From Mesorhizobium sp. M2A.F.Ca.ET.046.03.2.1 (lineage in GTDB: Bacteria > Pseudomonadota > Alphaproteobacteria > Rhizobiales > Rhizobiaceae), in NCBI RefSeq assembly GCF_003952425.1, contig NZ_CP034449.1, positions 310,001 to 374,000 of the forward strand: a stretch of DNA of 64,000 nucleotides, given 5' to 3'. Both the position numbers and the translations under genes were made by a program. Below the pieces are notes generated by a model. The model searched no databases. It had not been told where the DNA came from and saw nothing but the letters and a program-made list of their open reading frames with translations. Below, in pieces: positions 18,080 to 26,462 of this stretch (positions within the stretch are counted from its first letter, which is position 1; the number at the start of each line of letters is the position of its first letter).

Positions 18080-20311
18080 CTAGCCATTGACGCGCCGCGC
18101 GTCGCTGACGCTCGAATTGTCCTTGAGCTGCGACAGCAGGCGGTTGAGGTGCTTCAGGTCCCAGACTTCGAGATCGATCAGCATCTCGGTGAAATCGGGC
18201 GCCGTGCGTATCATGGACAGCGTGTGGATGTTGGCGTCGTTGGACGCCACCACCTGGGCGATGTCGGCCAACGAACCAGGCGCGTTGATGGCGGTGACCG
18301 AGATGCGCGCCGGAAAACGTTCCTTGGTGCGTTCGTCAATGTCCCAGCGCACGTCGATCCAGCGCTCGGGCTGGTCGTCGAAGGCCTGCAGCGCCGGCGA
18401 CTGGATCGGATAGATGGTGATGCCGGTTCCAGGCTGGATGATGCCGACGATGCGGTCGCCGGGCACGGCGCCTTCCGGCGCGAAGCGCACCGGCAGGTCG
18501 CCGCGCACGCCGCGGATCGGCACCGCGCCGTCGCGCGGCTGGTCCTTGCCCTTGCGCGCGGCCCGAGTGCCGGGCATCTGGAACAGCATGCCGGCGGCGT
18601 TGCGGATCTTCGACCAGCCTTCCTCGCGCTGCTTGGGCGGCGCGACCGTGACGCGCTCGTCCTTGTAGTCGGGGAAGACCGCTTTCATGACGTCGGTTGA
18701 GCTCAGCTCGCCGCGTCCGACGGAAGCCAGAACATCCTCGATATCCTTGCGCGCCAGCCGGTGCAGAACCGGCTTCAGGCTCTCCTTGGTGAAGGTCTTG
18801 CCGGCGCGCTCGAAGGCGCGTTCCAGGATACGGGCGCCGAGACCGGAATATTGCTTGCGGATCGCGTTCTTGGTGGCGCGGCGGATGGCGGCGCGCGCCT
18901 TGCCGGTGACCACGACCGATTCCCAGGCGGCGGGCGGCACCTGCGCCTTGGAGCGGATGATCTCGACCTCGTCGCCATTCTTCAATTCCGTCATCAGCGG
19001 CATGATGCGGCCATTGACCTTGGCGCCGACACAGGTGTCGCCGACATCGGTGTGGACGGCATAGGCGAAGTCGATCGGCGTGGCGCCGCGCGGCAGCGCG
19101 ATCAGCATGCCCTTGGGCGTGAAGCAGAATACCTGGTCCTGGAACAGCTCCAGCTTGGTGTTCTCGAGGAAATCCTCCGGATTGTCGCCCTCGGCCAGTT
19201 GCTCGATGGTGCGCCTGAGCCAGGCATAAGCGTTGGTCTCCTTGGAGATCGCGTGGCCGGCGCCGTTCATTTTGCCGCCGGTGTCCTTGTAGATCGAATG
19301 GGCGGCGACGCCGTATTCGGCTATTTTGTTCATCTCCTTGGTGCGGATCTGAAGTTCGACGCGCTGGCGCGACGGGCCGACGATGGTGGTGTGGATCGAG
19401 CGGTAGTCGTTCTGCTTGGGCGTCGAGATATAGTCCTTGAAACGGCCAGGCACCATCGACCAGGTGGTGTGGATGGCGCCAAGCGCACGGTAACAGTCGT
19501 CGACCGAATCGACGACGACGCGAAAGCCGAAGATGTCGGAGAGCTGCTCGAAGGAGAGCGCCTTGGCCTCCATCTTGCGGAACACCGACCATGGCTTCTT
19601 CTGCCGGCTCTTCACGCTCGCCTTGATGGTGTGTTTCTCGAACAGGCCGGACAGCGCCGTCTCGATCTCCTGCAGGACACCCTTGTTGCGCTCGAAAATC
19701 TCGGCAAGCCTCGCGGTGACGGCGCGATAGGCCTCCGGATTGATGTAGCGGAAGGCGATTTCCTCGAGTTCTTCGCGCATGCCCTGCATGCCCATGCGGC
19801 CGGCGAGCGGCGCATAGATGTCCATCGTCTCCTCGGCGATGCGCAGGCGCTTGGACTCGGGCATATGGTCGAGCGTGCGCATGTTGTGCAGGCGGTCGGC
19901 GAGCTTGACCAGAAGGACGCGAATATCCTCCGAGATCGCGAGCAGAAGCTTGCGCAGGTTCTCCGCCTGCTCGGCCTTCTTGGAGACGAGGTCGAGCTTC
20001 TTCAGCTTGGTAAGGCCCTCGACCAGCTTGCCCATTTCGGGGCCGAACAGCTCGTCGATCTCGGCCCTGGTCGCGGTGGTGTCCTCGATCGTGTCATGCA
20101 GCAGGGCAACGGCGATGGTCGCCTCGTCCATGTGCATCTCGGTGAGGATGGCGGCGACTTCGAGGGGATGCGAGAAATAGGGATCGCCCGAAGCGCGCTT
20201 CTGGTGGCCATGCTTCTGCATGGCATAGACATAGGCCTTGTTGAGCAGTGCCTCATTGACGTCAGGCTTGTAGCGCTGGACGCGCTCGACAAGCTCATAC
20301 TGACGCATCAT
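18080..20311 (-). CDS. rsh: Bifunctional (p)ppGpp synthetase/hydrolase
   Basis: A 743-residue RelA/SpoT homologue with all domains. The HD hydrolase is about residues 25-180 (SHPLEVA, LLHDTIEDT, RLHNMRTL). The synthetase is about 230-340 (GFRVVVDSVDDCYRALG, KQNDYRSIHTTI, EYGVAAHSIYK). The TGS domain is about 385-445 (FTPKGMLIALPRGATPIDFAYAVHTDVG), and a C-terminal ACT domain is about 665-735. With the HD residues intact it should both make and degrade (p)ppGpp, as the single Rsh enzyme of rhizobia does. rpoZ lies just upstream on the same strand, and pyrE just downstream. Confidence 0.95.
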   Translation of the reverse strand: MMRQYELVERVQRYKPDVNEALLNKAYVYAMQKHGHQKRASGDPYFSHPLEVAAILTEMHMDEATIAVALLHDTIEDTTATRAEIDELFGPEMGKLVEGLTKLKKLDLVSKKAEQAENLRKLLLAISEDIRVLLVKLADRLHNMRTLDHMPESKRLRIAEETMDIYAPLAGRMGMQGMREELEEIAFRYINPEAYRAVTARLAEIFERNKGVLQEIETALSGLFEKHTIKASVKSRQKKPWSVFRKMEAKALSFEQLSDIFGFRVVVDSVDDCYRALGAIHTTWSMVPGRFKDYISTPKQNDYRSIHTTIVGPSRQRVELQIRTKEMNKIAEYGVAAHSIYKDTGGKMNGAGHAISKETNAYAWLRRTIEQLAEGDNPEDFLENTKLELFQDQVFCFTPKGMLIALPRGATPIDFAYAVHTDVGDTCVGAKVNGRIMPLMTELKNGDEVEIIRSKAQVPPAAWESVVVTGKARAAIRRATKNAIRKQYSGLGARILERAFERAGKTFTKESLKPVLHRLARKDIEDVLASVGRGELSSTDVMKAVFPDYKDERVTVAPPKQREEGWSKIRNAAGMLFQMPGTRAARKGKDQPRDGAVPIRGVRGDLPVRFAPEGAVPGDRIVGIIQPGTGITIYPIQSPALQAFDDQPERWIDVRWDIDERTKERFPARISVTAINAPGSLADIAQVVASNDANIHTLSMIRTAPDFTEMLIDLEVWDLKHLNRLLSQLKDNSSVSDARRVNG

Positions 20312-20435
20312 GGGCGGGATCTCGCGGTGCTGAAATGATTGATGCGCCGCACTGGCGTACGACGCATCTCATAGATAGCCACGAAACCTGAGATACGGAA
20401 GTCCTGGATGGTTGATCCAACCCGGACAAAAGCTC

Positions 20436-20837
20436 TTAGTAATCGTCGCTCTTTTCCGGCGGCACCAGGCCTTCGATGCCGGCGAGCAGGTCTTCCTCGC
20501 TCATGCGGTCGAAAGCGATGTTCTCCTCGGCATCGTCGGCGTCGGCCGCGACCGCGGTCGCGCCGGTCTGGTCGGTGATCGCCTCGCCCTCGGCTTCCGG
20601 CTCATCGACCTCGACATGCTTCTGCAGCGAGTGGATCAGGTCTTCCTTGAGGTCGTCAGGCGACAGCGTCTCGTCGGCGATCTCGCGCAGCGCGATGACT
20701 GGGTTCTTGTCATTGTCGCGCGGAACGGTGATCTGCGCGCCCTGGCTGATCTGGCGGGCGCGATGGCCGGCGAGCAGCACGAGTTCAAAACGGTTGTCGA
20801 CCTTGTCGATGCAATCTTCAACGGTTACGCGGGCCAT
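20436..20837 (-). CDS. rpoZ: RNA polymerase omega subunit
   Basis: A 133-residue omega subunit: [31 protein letters not shown] is the conserved N-terminal core, followed by a longer acidic tail typical of alphaproteobacteria. It stabilises beta-prime in RNA polymerase and in other bacteria contributes to a ppGpp site, which fits its place next to rsh. AAAGGGG precedes the ATG. The gap to rsh is about 125 nt. Confidence 0.95.
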   Translation of the reverse strand: MARVTVEDCIDKVDNRFELVLLAGHRARQISQGAQITVPRDNDKNPVIALREIADETLSPDDLKEDLIHSLQKHVEVDEPEAEGEAITDQTGATAVAADADDAEENIAFDRMSEEDLLAGIEGLVPPEKSDDY

Positions 20838-21138
20838 GGACTGCCCCTTTCATGCGATGGATTTGATGGAAAGCTGGCGCGCTCCATAACGCGGGCGCGG
20901 CCGAAATACAAGCTTTTTGGCGGCGGCGCCAGCTTATGGGCCGTTGCCCGGCTCATCATCGCGCCACGCCATGATGCGGCTCACATAGTCGCGATCACAA
21001 TTGCTTGCAATGTGGGCCGTGCCCTTGGATATCCATAAATTGCGCGTTATCTCGGATATGACGGGTAGCAAGCGCATTTGTGGACCTGCCCGTCGACGCT
21101 TTTAAGACGACAGAAATTTTTGAAAGGGATGTTTTTCA

Positions 21139-21720
21139 ATGTTCGATCCCCGTGAAAAGATCGCTCTTTTCATCGACGGCGCCAATCTCTACGCCACGTC
21201 CCGCGCGCTGGGCTTCGACATCGACTACCGCAAGCTCCTGTCGAGTTTCCAGAAGCGCGGGTATCTCTTACGCGCTTATTATTACACCGCGCTGGTCGAG
21301 GACCAGGAATATTCCTCGATCCGGCCGCTGATCGACTGGCTTGATTATAACGGTTTCAAGGTGGTGACCAAGCCCGCCAAGGAATTCACCGACTCGACCG
21401 GCCGCCGCAAGATCAAGGGCAACATGGACATCGAGCTGACCGTCGATGCGCTGGAGCTTGCCGACGTCGTCGACCACTATGTCATCTTCTCCGGCGACGG
21501 CGACTTCCGCACGCTGGTCGAGGCGCTGCAGCGGCGCGGACGCAAGGTGTCGATCATTTCGACCATGGCCTCGCAGCCGCCGATGATTTCCGACGATCTG
21601 CGCCGCCAGGCCGACCACTTCATCGACCTGATGACGCTGAAGAGCGACGTCGGCCGCGATCCGTCCGAGCGGCCGGTGCGCCGGCCGGAACCCGCCGAAG
21701 TCGACGAGGACGATTATTGA
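21139..21720 (+). CDS. NYN domain (LabA/DUF88-type) PIN-like protein
   Basis: A 193-residue protein with the NYN fold: IALFIDGANLYA near residues 9-20, GNMDIELTVDALELADVVDHYVIFSGDGDF around 95-125, then VEALQRRGRKVSII. The aspartates in FIDGAN, MDIEL and SGDGDF match the acidic catalytic site of PIN/NYN ribonucleases, so an RNase-like role is plausible but not proven for this subgroup. The C-terminal tail is charged (PSERPVRRPEPAEVDEDDY). GAAAGGGATG lies upstream of the ATG. The glycosylase gene begins 12 nt after the stop, in the same frame. Confidence 0.88.
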   Translation: MFDPREKIALFIDGANLYATSRALGFDIDYRKLLSSFQKRGYLLRAYYYTALVEDQEYSSIRPLIDWLDYNGFKVVTKPAKEFTDSTGRRKIKGNMDIELTVDALELADVVDHYVIFSGDGDFRTLVEALQRRGRKVSIISTMASQPPMISDDLRRQADHFIDLMTLKSDVGRDPSERPVRRPEPAEVDEDDY

Positions 21721-21732
21721 CGGGCGGCGGCC

Positions 21733-22389
21733 TTGACCGCCACAACCTCCCCCGAACCCAGCCGCGACTGCCCGCTTTGCCCGCGGCTGCATGATTTCAT
21801 CGCCGCCTGGCGCGAGCGCGAGCCGGGCTGGTTCAACGCGCCGGTGCCGACCTTCCTGCCGCCCGAGGGTGAAGCCTCGGTCCGCCTGCTGATCGTCGGG
21901 CTTGCGCCCGGTCTGCGCGGCGCCAACCGGACGGGGCGCCCCTTCACCGGCGACTATGCCGGCGACCTGCTCTACGGCACGATGATCGCGCAGGGCCTGG
22001 CGCGCGGCGAGTTCAAGGCACGGCCGGATGACGGGCTGGAGTTGGTCGGCACGGCCATCACCAATGCGGTGCGCTGCGTGCCGCCGGAGAACAAGCCGGT
22101 CGGCGCCGAGATCGCCACCTGCCGGACTTTTCTGAAACCCACCATCGCGCGCTTCCCCAATCTGCGCGCCATTCTGACGCTGGGCTCGATCGCGCATCAG
22201 TCCACGGTGCGGGCGCTGGGCGAGCGCGTCGCGGCCATTCCGTTCCGCCATGGCGGAAAGCAGGAGGCCGGCGGCATCGCGCTGTTTTCCAGCTATCACT
22301 GCTCGCGCTACAACACCAATACGGGCGTGCTGACGGAACAGATGTTCGTCAGCGTGTTCAGCGAGATCGCAGCGTTCCTGAGGGGCTAG
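21733..22389 (+). CDS. Family 5 (UDGb-type) uracil-DNA glycosylase
   Basis: A 218-residue protein. Motif A is GLAPGLRGANRTGRPFTGD (about 57-75), and the C-terminal motif is SSYHCSRYNTNTG. The UDGb class typically has GLAPGxxGANRTGR and a histidine-containing SYHxS motif; here SYHC replaces SYHP. Four cysteines in two pairs (CPLC near 13-16; RCV and ATC about 14 apart) could hold an Fe-S cluster. Such enzymes remove uracil and other deaminated bases. The only in-frame start after the NYN stop is TTG at 21733, so the start is unusual. Confidence 0.85.
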   Translation: MTATTSPEPSRDCPLCPRLHDFIAAWREREPGWFNAPVPTFLPPEGEASVRLLIVGLAPGLRGANRTGRPFTGDYAGDLLYGTMIAQGLARGEFKARPDDGLELVGTAITNAVRCVPPENKPVGAEIATCRTFLKPTIARFPNLRAILTLGSIAHQSTVRALGERVAAIPFRHGGKQEAGGIALFSSYHCSRYNTNTGVLTEQMFVSVFSEIAAFLRG

Positions 22390-22422
22390 ACCCAAATCAC
22401 CTTAGGTGCGCTGCCCACCCGC

Positions 22423-22896
22423 TCATACCGGCAGCAGCGCATCCGGCTTCACGTCGCCGATCGAGGCGTAAGTGTGCGTCTCCTTCACGCCGGGCAGCGG
22501 CAGGATGACCCGGGTCAGGAAATCCTGATAGGCGGCCATTTCGGAGATGCGCGCCTTCACCAGATAGTCGAAGCCGCCGACGACCATATGGCATTCCAGC
22601 ACCTCTGGCGACTTGATCACCGCCTCGGCAAACCGCTCGAAAATATGCGGCGCCGTATGGTCGAGACGAACCTCGATGAAGACGAGCGTGCCACGCCCGA
22701 TCTTTGCCGGATTGAGCACGGCCCTGACCGCGGTGATGTAACCCTCGCGAAACAGCCGCTTTACGCGCAGGCTGGTGCCGGTCGGCGACAGGCCGACACG
22801 CGCCGCCAGATCAAGTGTGGTGCGACGCCCATCCTCCTGCAGCAGTCGAAGAAGATTGCGGTCGACCGCGTCGAGATCGCTGGCTTCCGGATTCAC
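22423..22896 (-). CDS. Lrp/AsnC family transcriptional regulator
   Basis: A 157-residue regulator with an N-terminal helix-turn-helix (LDLAARVGLSPTGTSLRVKRLFREGYI, about 25-52) and a C-terminal effector-binding domain (ECHMVVGGFDYLVKARI, then LPGVKETHTYASIGDVK). These proteins usually sense amino acids. It is divergent from the EamA exporter gene with 120 bases between them, which suggests it controls that exporter. The start is GTG, with AAGGGG upstream. Confidence 0.9.
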   Translation of the reverse strand: MNPEASDLDAVDRNLLRLLQEDGRRTTLDLAARVGLSPTGTSLRVKRLFREGYITAVRAVLNPAKIGRGTLVFIEVRLDHTAPHIFERFAEAVIKSPEVLECHMVVGGFDYLVKARISEMAAYQDFLTRVILPLPGVKETHTYASIGDVKPDALLPV

Positions 22897-23016
22897 TTCA
22901 GAACGCCCCTTATAGCGTGAATATCGCTACGATTTCCAAAAAGGAGCGTATTTCAACACAGCGAACTGAACAATAGCCTGCACTTTCATCGTGCCGGTGG
23001 TCCGCCCGGACGACAT

Positions 23017-23955
23017 ATGGGTGACAGTGTGGCAAGCGAACGAGACTCGGGAAGCACGACACTGGCGATTTTCGCCGGCCTGACCATGATCGGCATCTAT
23101 GCCATCCAATTCGTCGCCGCCCGCTTCAGCCTCCGGGAGCATCTGACGGCGACGGACCTAGCCGTCTTGCGCTTTGGCGGCGCCGCGGTGGTCTTTCTGC
23201 CGATCGCCTGGCGCGGTGGCTTCGCAGGCATGAGAGCGCTTGGCTGGCGACGAGCCTTGGCCTTGGCGGCGCTGGCCGGACTGCCTTATCCGCTGATCAT
23301 CAATTGGGGTCTGACCTATGCCCCTGCCGCTAATGCGGCGGCGCTCTGCCCAGCATCAATCGTCTTCTTCTCGTTCCTGCTGTCGCGCATCGTGTTCCAT
23401 GACGGCGCTTCGCGGCAACGGACCATCGGCGTCCTCGCGATCATCGCCGGCCTGTTCCTGTTCCTCGCGCCGGCGCGAGGAACAGGCAGCGTTCTCTTCG
23501 GCGACATGCTTTTCATCGGATCGGGGCTGATGTTTTCGACCTATGCCGTTCTTGTCAGGCGCTGGCATGCCGATCCCGTCCCGGCGACGGCCGCGGTGGT
23601 GCTCCTGTCCTGCCTGCCGCTGCCGGTTCTCTATCTCTTGGCGCCAAGCCAAATCCATGCAGCGGCCGTCGGGGAAATCATCGGTCAGATCGTGATCCAG
23701 GGGATTCTGGCCGGCGCGGCGGCCATGTTCCTCTATACCTACATCGTCCGGCAATTGGGGCCGCAGGCGGCATCGCTGTTCCTGCCCGGCATACCGATCG
23801 CCACGGTGGTTGTCGGCATGGCCGTACTCGGCGAAACGCCGATGACGATCCAGGTCGCAGCCATAGCCATCATGGCCGCCGGGATGGGCTTGTCAGCGAT
23901 CGGAGGGCGTATTGCCAGCAGACGTCTCAGTGAACCGGCGCCGGGAGGATCGTGA
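23017..23955 (+). CDS. EamA/DMT family exporter
   Basis: A 312-residue membrane protein with about ten helices in two EamA repeats (about 18-145 and 160-300; the second includes FLPGIPIATVVVGMAVLGE). Drug/metabolite transporters of this kind export amino acids, bases or other small molecules; the substrate is unknown. It is divergent from an AsnC-type regulator. The start is not well marked by a ribosome binding site; the first ATG is used. Confidence 0.87.
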   Translation: MGDSVASERDSGSTTLAIFAGLTMIGIYAIQFVAARFSLREHLTATDLAVLRFGGAAVVFLPIAWRGGFAGMRALGWRRALALAALAGLPYPLIINWGLTYAPAANAAALCPASIVFFSFLLSRIVFHDGASRQRTIGVLAIIAGLFLFLAPARGTGSVLFGDMLFIGSGLMFSTYAVLVRRWHADPVPATAAVVLLSCLPLPVLYLLAPSQIHAAAVGEIIGQIVIQGILAGAAAMFLYTYIVRQLGPQAASLFLPGIPIATVVVGMAVLGETPMTIQVAAIAIMAAGMGLSAIGGRIASRRLSEPAPGGS

Positions 23956-23981
23956 GCCTTCGGCCGCGCGGCAAACACACT

Positions 23982-24713
23982 TCAAGGGCCGGCAGTTGAA
24001 GGCGTCGGCGCGAACAACTCGGCCAGCGTCTCGCGGCTGCCTTTGAGAACGTTGAGATCGACATCGCCTTCGATGCCGTCGACGCGGCCCATATTGTGAT
24101 ACTGCCAGTAGATCCAGTCGTTTTCGCGCGGCCTGATCGCCAGCGAACGCAGCCAGCGCCGGCGCGCGATGATGGTTGCGGAATAGGCGTCGGCCGCTTC
24201 ATCGGTCAGGTAGAAGATCGCCTGCTTGCCGAAGGCCGCCTCGACCGGGCCGAGGAAAGCGGCAAGCTCGGTGTTCAACTGCTCGGGCGACGGCCGTTGC
24301 GGGCAGTTGCCGCCGAACTCGATGTCGACCACCGGCGGCAAAAGCGGTTCGCCGCGCGGCACCACAGCGATAAAATTCTTCGCTTGGTCGGCGCCCGGCC
24401 GGCAGAAGGTGAAGAAGTGATAGGCGCCGACCGCGAGGCCGGCCGCGCGGGCTTCGCGTAGGTTCGTGGCGAACAGGGTGTCGACATGGGTGCCGCCTTC
24501 GGTGGCCTTGATGATGGCGAAGGCGACATCGTCGGCCGCGACGCGCCGCCAGTCGATCTTGCCCTGATGATGCGAGACGTCGATGCCCCGGATCGGGAAT
24601 TCCTCGCGATCCGGCGAAAAGCCACGGAACCAGAAATAGGCGCCGGCCGCGACGGCACAGGCGACAACCACACTGGCCAGGCCCCAGAAAACGATCCGCT
24701 TGCCCAAGACCAC
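23982..24713 (-). CDS. GH25 family muramidase, membrane-anchored or secreted
   Basis: A 243-residue protein with one N-terminal hydrophobic helix (about 6-28) followed by a GH25 domain. The opening is RGIDVSHHQGKIDW with the conserved aspartate, FAIIKATEGG follows, and the catalytic pair lies in PVVDIEFGG. GH25 enzymes cut the beta-1,4 bond between MurNAc and GlcNAc. The hydrophobic segment has no clear cleavage site, so it may stay anchored and face the periplasm. The GTG at 24713 sits directly after a G-run, and the exact start is uncertain. Confidence 0.85.
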   Translation of the reverse strand: MVLGKRIVFWGLASVVVACAVAAGAYFWFRGFSPDREEFPIRGIDVSHHQGKIDWRRVAADDVAFAIIKATEGGTHVDTLFATNLREARAAGLAVGAYHFFTFCRPGADQAKNFIAVVPRGEPLLPPVVDIEFGGNCPQRPSPEQLNTELAAFLGPVEAAFGKQAIFYLTDEAADAYSATIIARRRWLRSLAIRPRENDWIYWQYHNMGRVDGIEGDVDLNVLKGSRETLAELFAPTPSTAGP

Positions 24714-24784
24714 CCCCCGTCCGAAATGCTGTTAGGCCTGAACCAAGAAGCTGACCGGTGGCTTTTTCCGCCAGCGGCGAAAGC

Positions 24785-25264
24785 TCAGCCGCGCTCCTTC
24801 AGCAGTCGGCCCTTCTCGCGCGACCAGTCGCGCTGCTTTTCGGTCTCGCGCTTGTCGTGCAATTTCTTGCCGCGGGCGATCGCCAAGAGCAGCTTGGCGC
24901 GGCCGCGGTCGTTGAAATAGATCTTCAGCGGCACCAGCGTCATGCCCTCGCGCTCGACGCTTTGCGACAGCTTGGCCATCTCGCGCTTCGAGACCAGCAA
25001 TTTGCGGCGCCGGCGCGGCTCGTGGTTGAAGCGATTGGCCTGCAGGTATTCCGGCAGATAGGAATTGATCAGCCAGATCTCGCCGCCCTCGGCGGAGGCG
25101 TAAGATTCCTGGATGTTGGCCTGGCCCTGGCGCAGCGACTTGACCTCGGTGCCGGTCAGCACCAGGCCGGTCTCGATCGTGTCGAGCACCTCGTAGGAGA
25201 AGCGCGCCTTGCGGTTTTCGGCGACCGTCCTGTTGTTCGGGTCGGCTTTCTTGACTTGATTCAT
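24785..25264 (-). CDS. smpB: SsrA-binding protein SmpB
   Basis: A 159-residue Smp[33 protein letters not shown] in the beta-barrel core, [24 protein letters not shown], and a lysine/arginine-rich tail ([15 protein letters not shown]). It binds tmRNA and rescues stalled ribosomes. It lies 25 nt after dapA on the same strand, a conserved rhizobial neighbourhood. No tmRNA gene was recognised in the window. Confidence 0.95.
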   Translation of the reverse strand: MNQVKKADPNNRTVAENRKARFSYEVLDTIETGLVLTGTEVKSLRQGQANIQESYASAEGGEIWLINSYLPEYLQANRFNHEPRRRRKLLVSKREMAKLSQSVEREGMTLVPLKIYFNDRGRAKLLLAIARGKKLHDKRETEKQRDWSREKGRLLKERG

Positions 25265-25289
25265 AATGCGGAGAGGTGGCGCCTCATCC

Positions 25290-26171
25290 CTAATTAATCA
25301 AGCCGGCATGCTTCATCGCCTGGTCGATCTTTTCGGCCGTCGAGGCCTCGATCGTCACCAGTGGCGAGCGCACCACGTTTTCGACCTTGCCAAGCTTCGA
25401 GAGCGCATATTTGGCGCCGCACAGGCCGGGTTCGATGAAGATCGCCTTATGCAGCGGCAAGAGCCGGTCCTGCAGCTCGAGCGCCTTGGCACTGTCGCCG
25501 GAGAGTGTCGCTTCCTGGAATTCGGCGCAGAGCCGCGGCGCGACATTCGACGTCACCGAGATGCAGCCCACGCCGCCATGGGCGTTGAAGCCGAGCGCGG
25601 AGGCATCCTCGCCCGAGAGCTGGATGAAGTCCTTGCCGCAGGTCATGCGCTGCTCGGAGACGCGCTCGACCTTGCCTGTCGCATCCTTGACGCCGACGAT
25701 GTTCTTGAAGTCGTGCGCCAGCCTGCCCATCGTCTCCGGCGTCATGTCGATCACCGAGCGCGGCGGGATGTTGTAGATGATGATCGGCAGCCTGGTCGCC
25801 TTGGCGACGGCGGCGAAATGCGCGTAAAGGCCGCGCTGCGTGGGCTTGTTGTAGTAAGGGGTGACGACAAGGGCGGCATCGGCGCCGGCCTTCTCGGCAT
25901 ATTGCACTAGTCCGACCGCTTCCTCGGTGTTGTTGGAGCCGGCGCCGGCGACGACCGGAACACGGCCCTTGGCCACCTCGATGGCGACCTTCACGACCTG
26001 GCGGTGCTCCTCATGCGACAGCGTCGGCGACTCGCCTGTGGTGCCGACCGGGACGAGGCCCGTGGTGCCCTCGGCGATCTGCCATTCGACGAAAGCGCGA
26101 AAGGCTTTCTCGTCGAAACGCCCGCTCTTTTCGAACGGTGTGACGAGCGCGGTCAGCGAGCCTCTCAGCAT
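25290..26171 (-). CDS. dapA: 4-hydroxy-tetrahydrodipicolinate synthase
   Basis: A 293-residue class I aldolase. The Schiff-base lysine is in VGVKDATG (about residue 161), the tyrosine in IIYNIPPR, and TTGESPTL is the substrate-binding motif. It condenses pyruvate with aspartate semialdehyde in the lysine and diaminopimelate pathway. The ATG at 26171 is preferred over an in-frame TTG at 26180; AAGGAG lies upstream of both. It is followed by smpB. Confidence 0.94.
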   Translation of the reverse strand: MLRGSLTALVTPFEKSGRFDEKAFRAFVEWQIAEGTTGLVPVGTTGESPTLSHEEHRQVVKVAIEVAKGRVPVVAGAGSNNTEEAVGLVQYAEKAGADAALVVTPYYNKPTQRGLYAHFAAVAKATRLPIIIYNIPPRSVIDMTPETMGRLAHDFKNIVGVKDATGKVERVSEQRMTCGKDFIQLSGEDASALGFNAHGGVGCISVTSNVAPRLCAEFQEATLSGDSAKALELQDRLLPLHKAIFIEPGLCGAKYALSKLGKVENVVRSPLVTIEASTAEKIDQAMKHAGLIN

Positions 26172-26203
26172 ATCTTCCAAACTCCTTGGAACTTTGTCTG
26201 TTT

Positions 26204-26252
26204 ACGCATGTCGTTATCCCAAAACCGGTTCCCACTTTTGGGCGACATGCGT
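26204..26252. repeat. Palindromic hairpin repeat upstream of dapA
   Basis: ACGCATGTCG at 26204-26213 is the exact reverse complement of 26243-26252, and inner CCCAAAA/TTTTGGG arms extend the stem. The same design occurs at 54886-54931 and, degraded, at 14163-14208. It is a dispersed intergenic element typical of rhizobial genomes. Confidence 0.75.
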
Positions 26253-26462
26253 CTGTTTTGTTTGCGCGCCTTCTAACCGAAAGCGAAGCCGCGCACCATA
26301 GTCTCGACATGGTTTAGCGGCAAGCATCGGCGTAGTGCCAGCAAGCGCAATTCGAACGGCCTCGATAACCTTTTGTTTACGAGCCCTTCACGACCTAAGT
26401 CTAGGCTTTGCATCGGGTTCTCTAGTGCCCGCGCCTGCTGACGATGTGCTAGGATTGCAACC

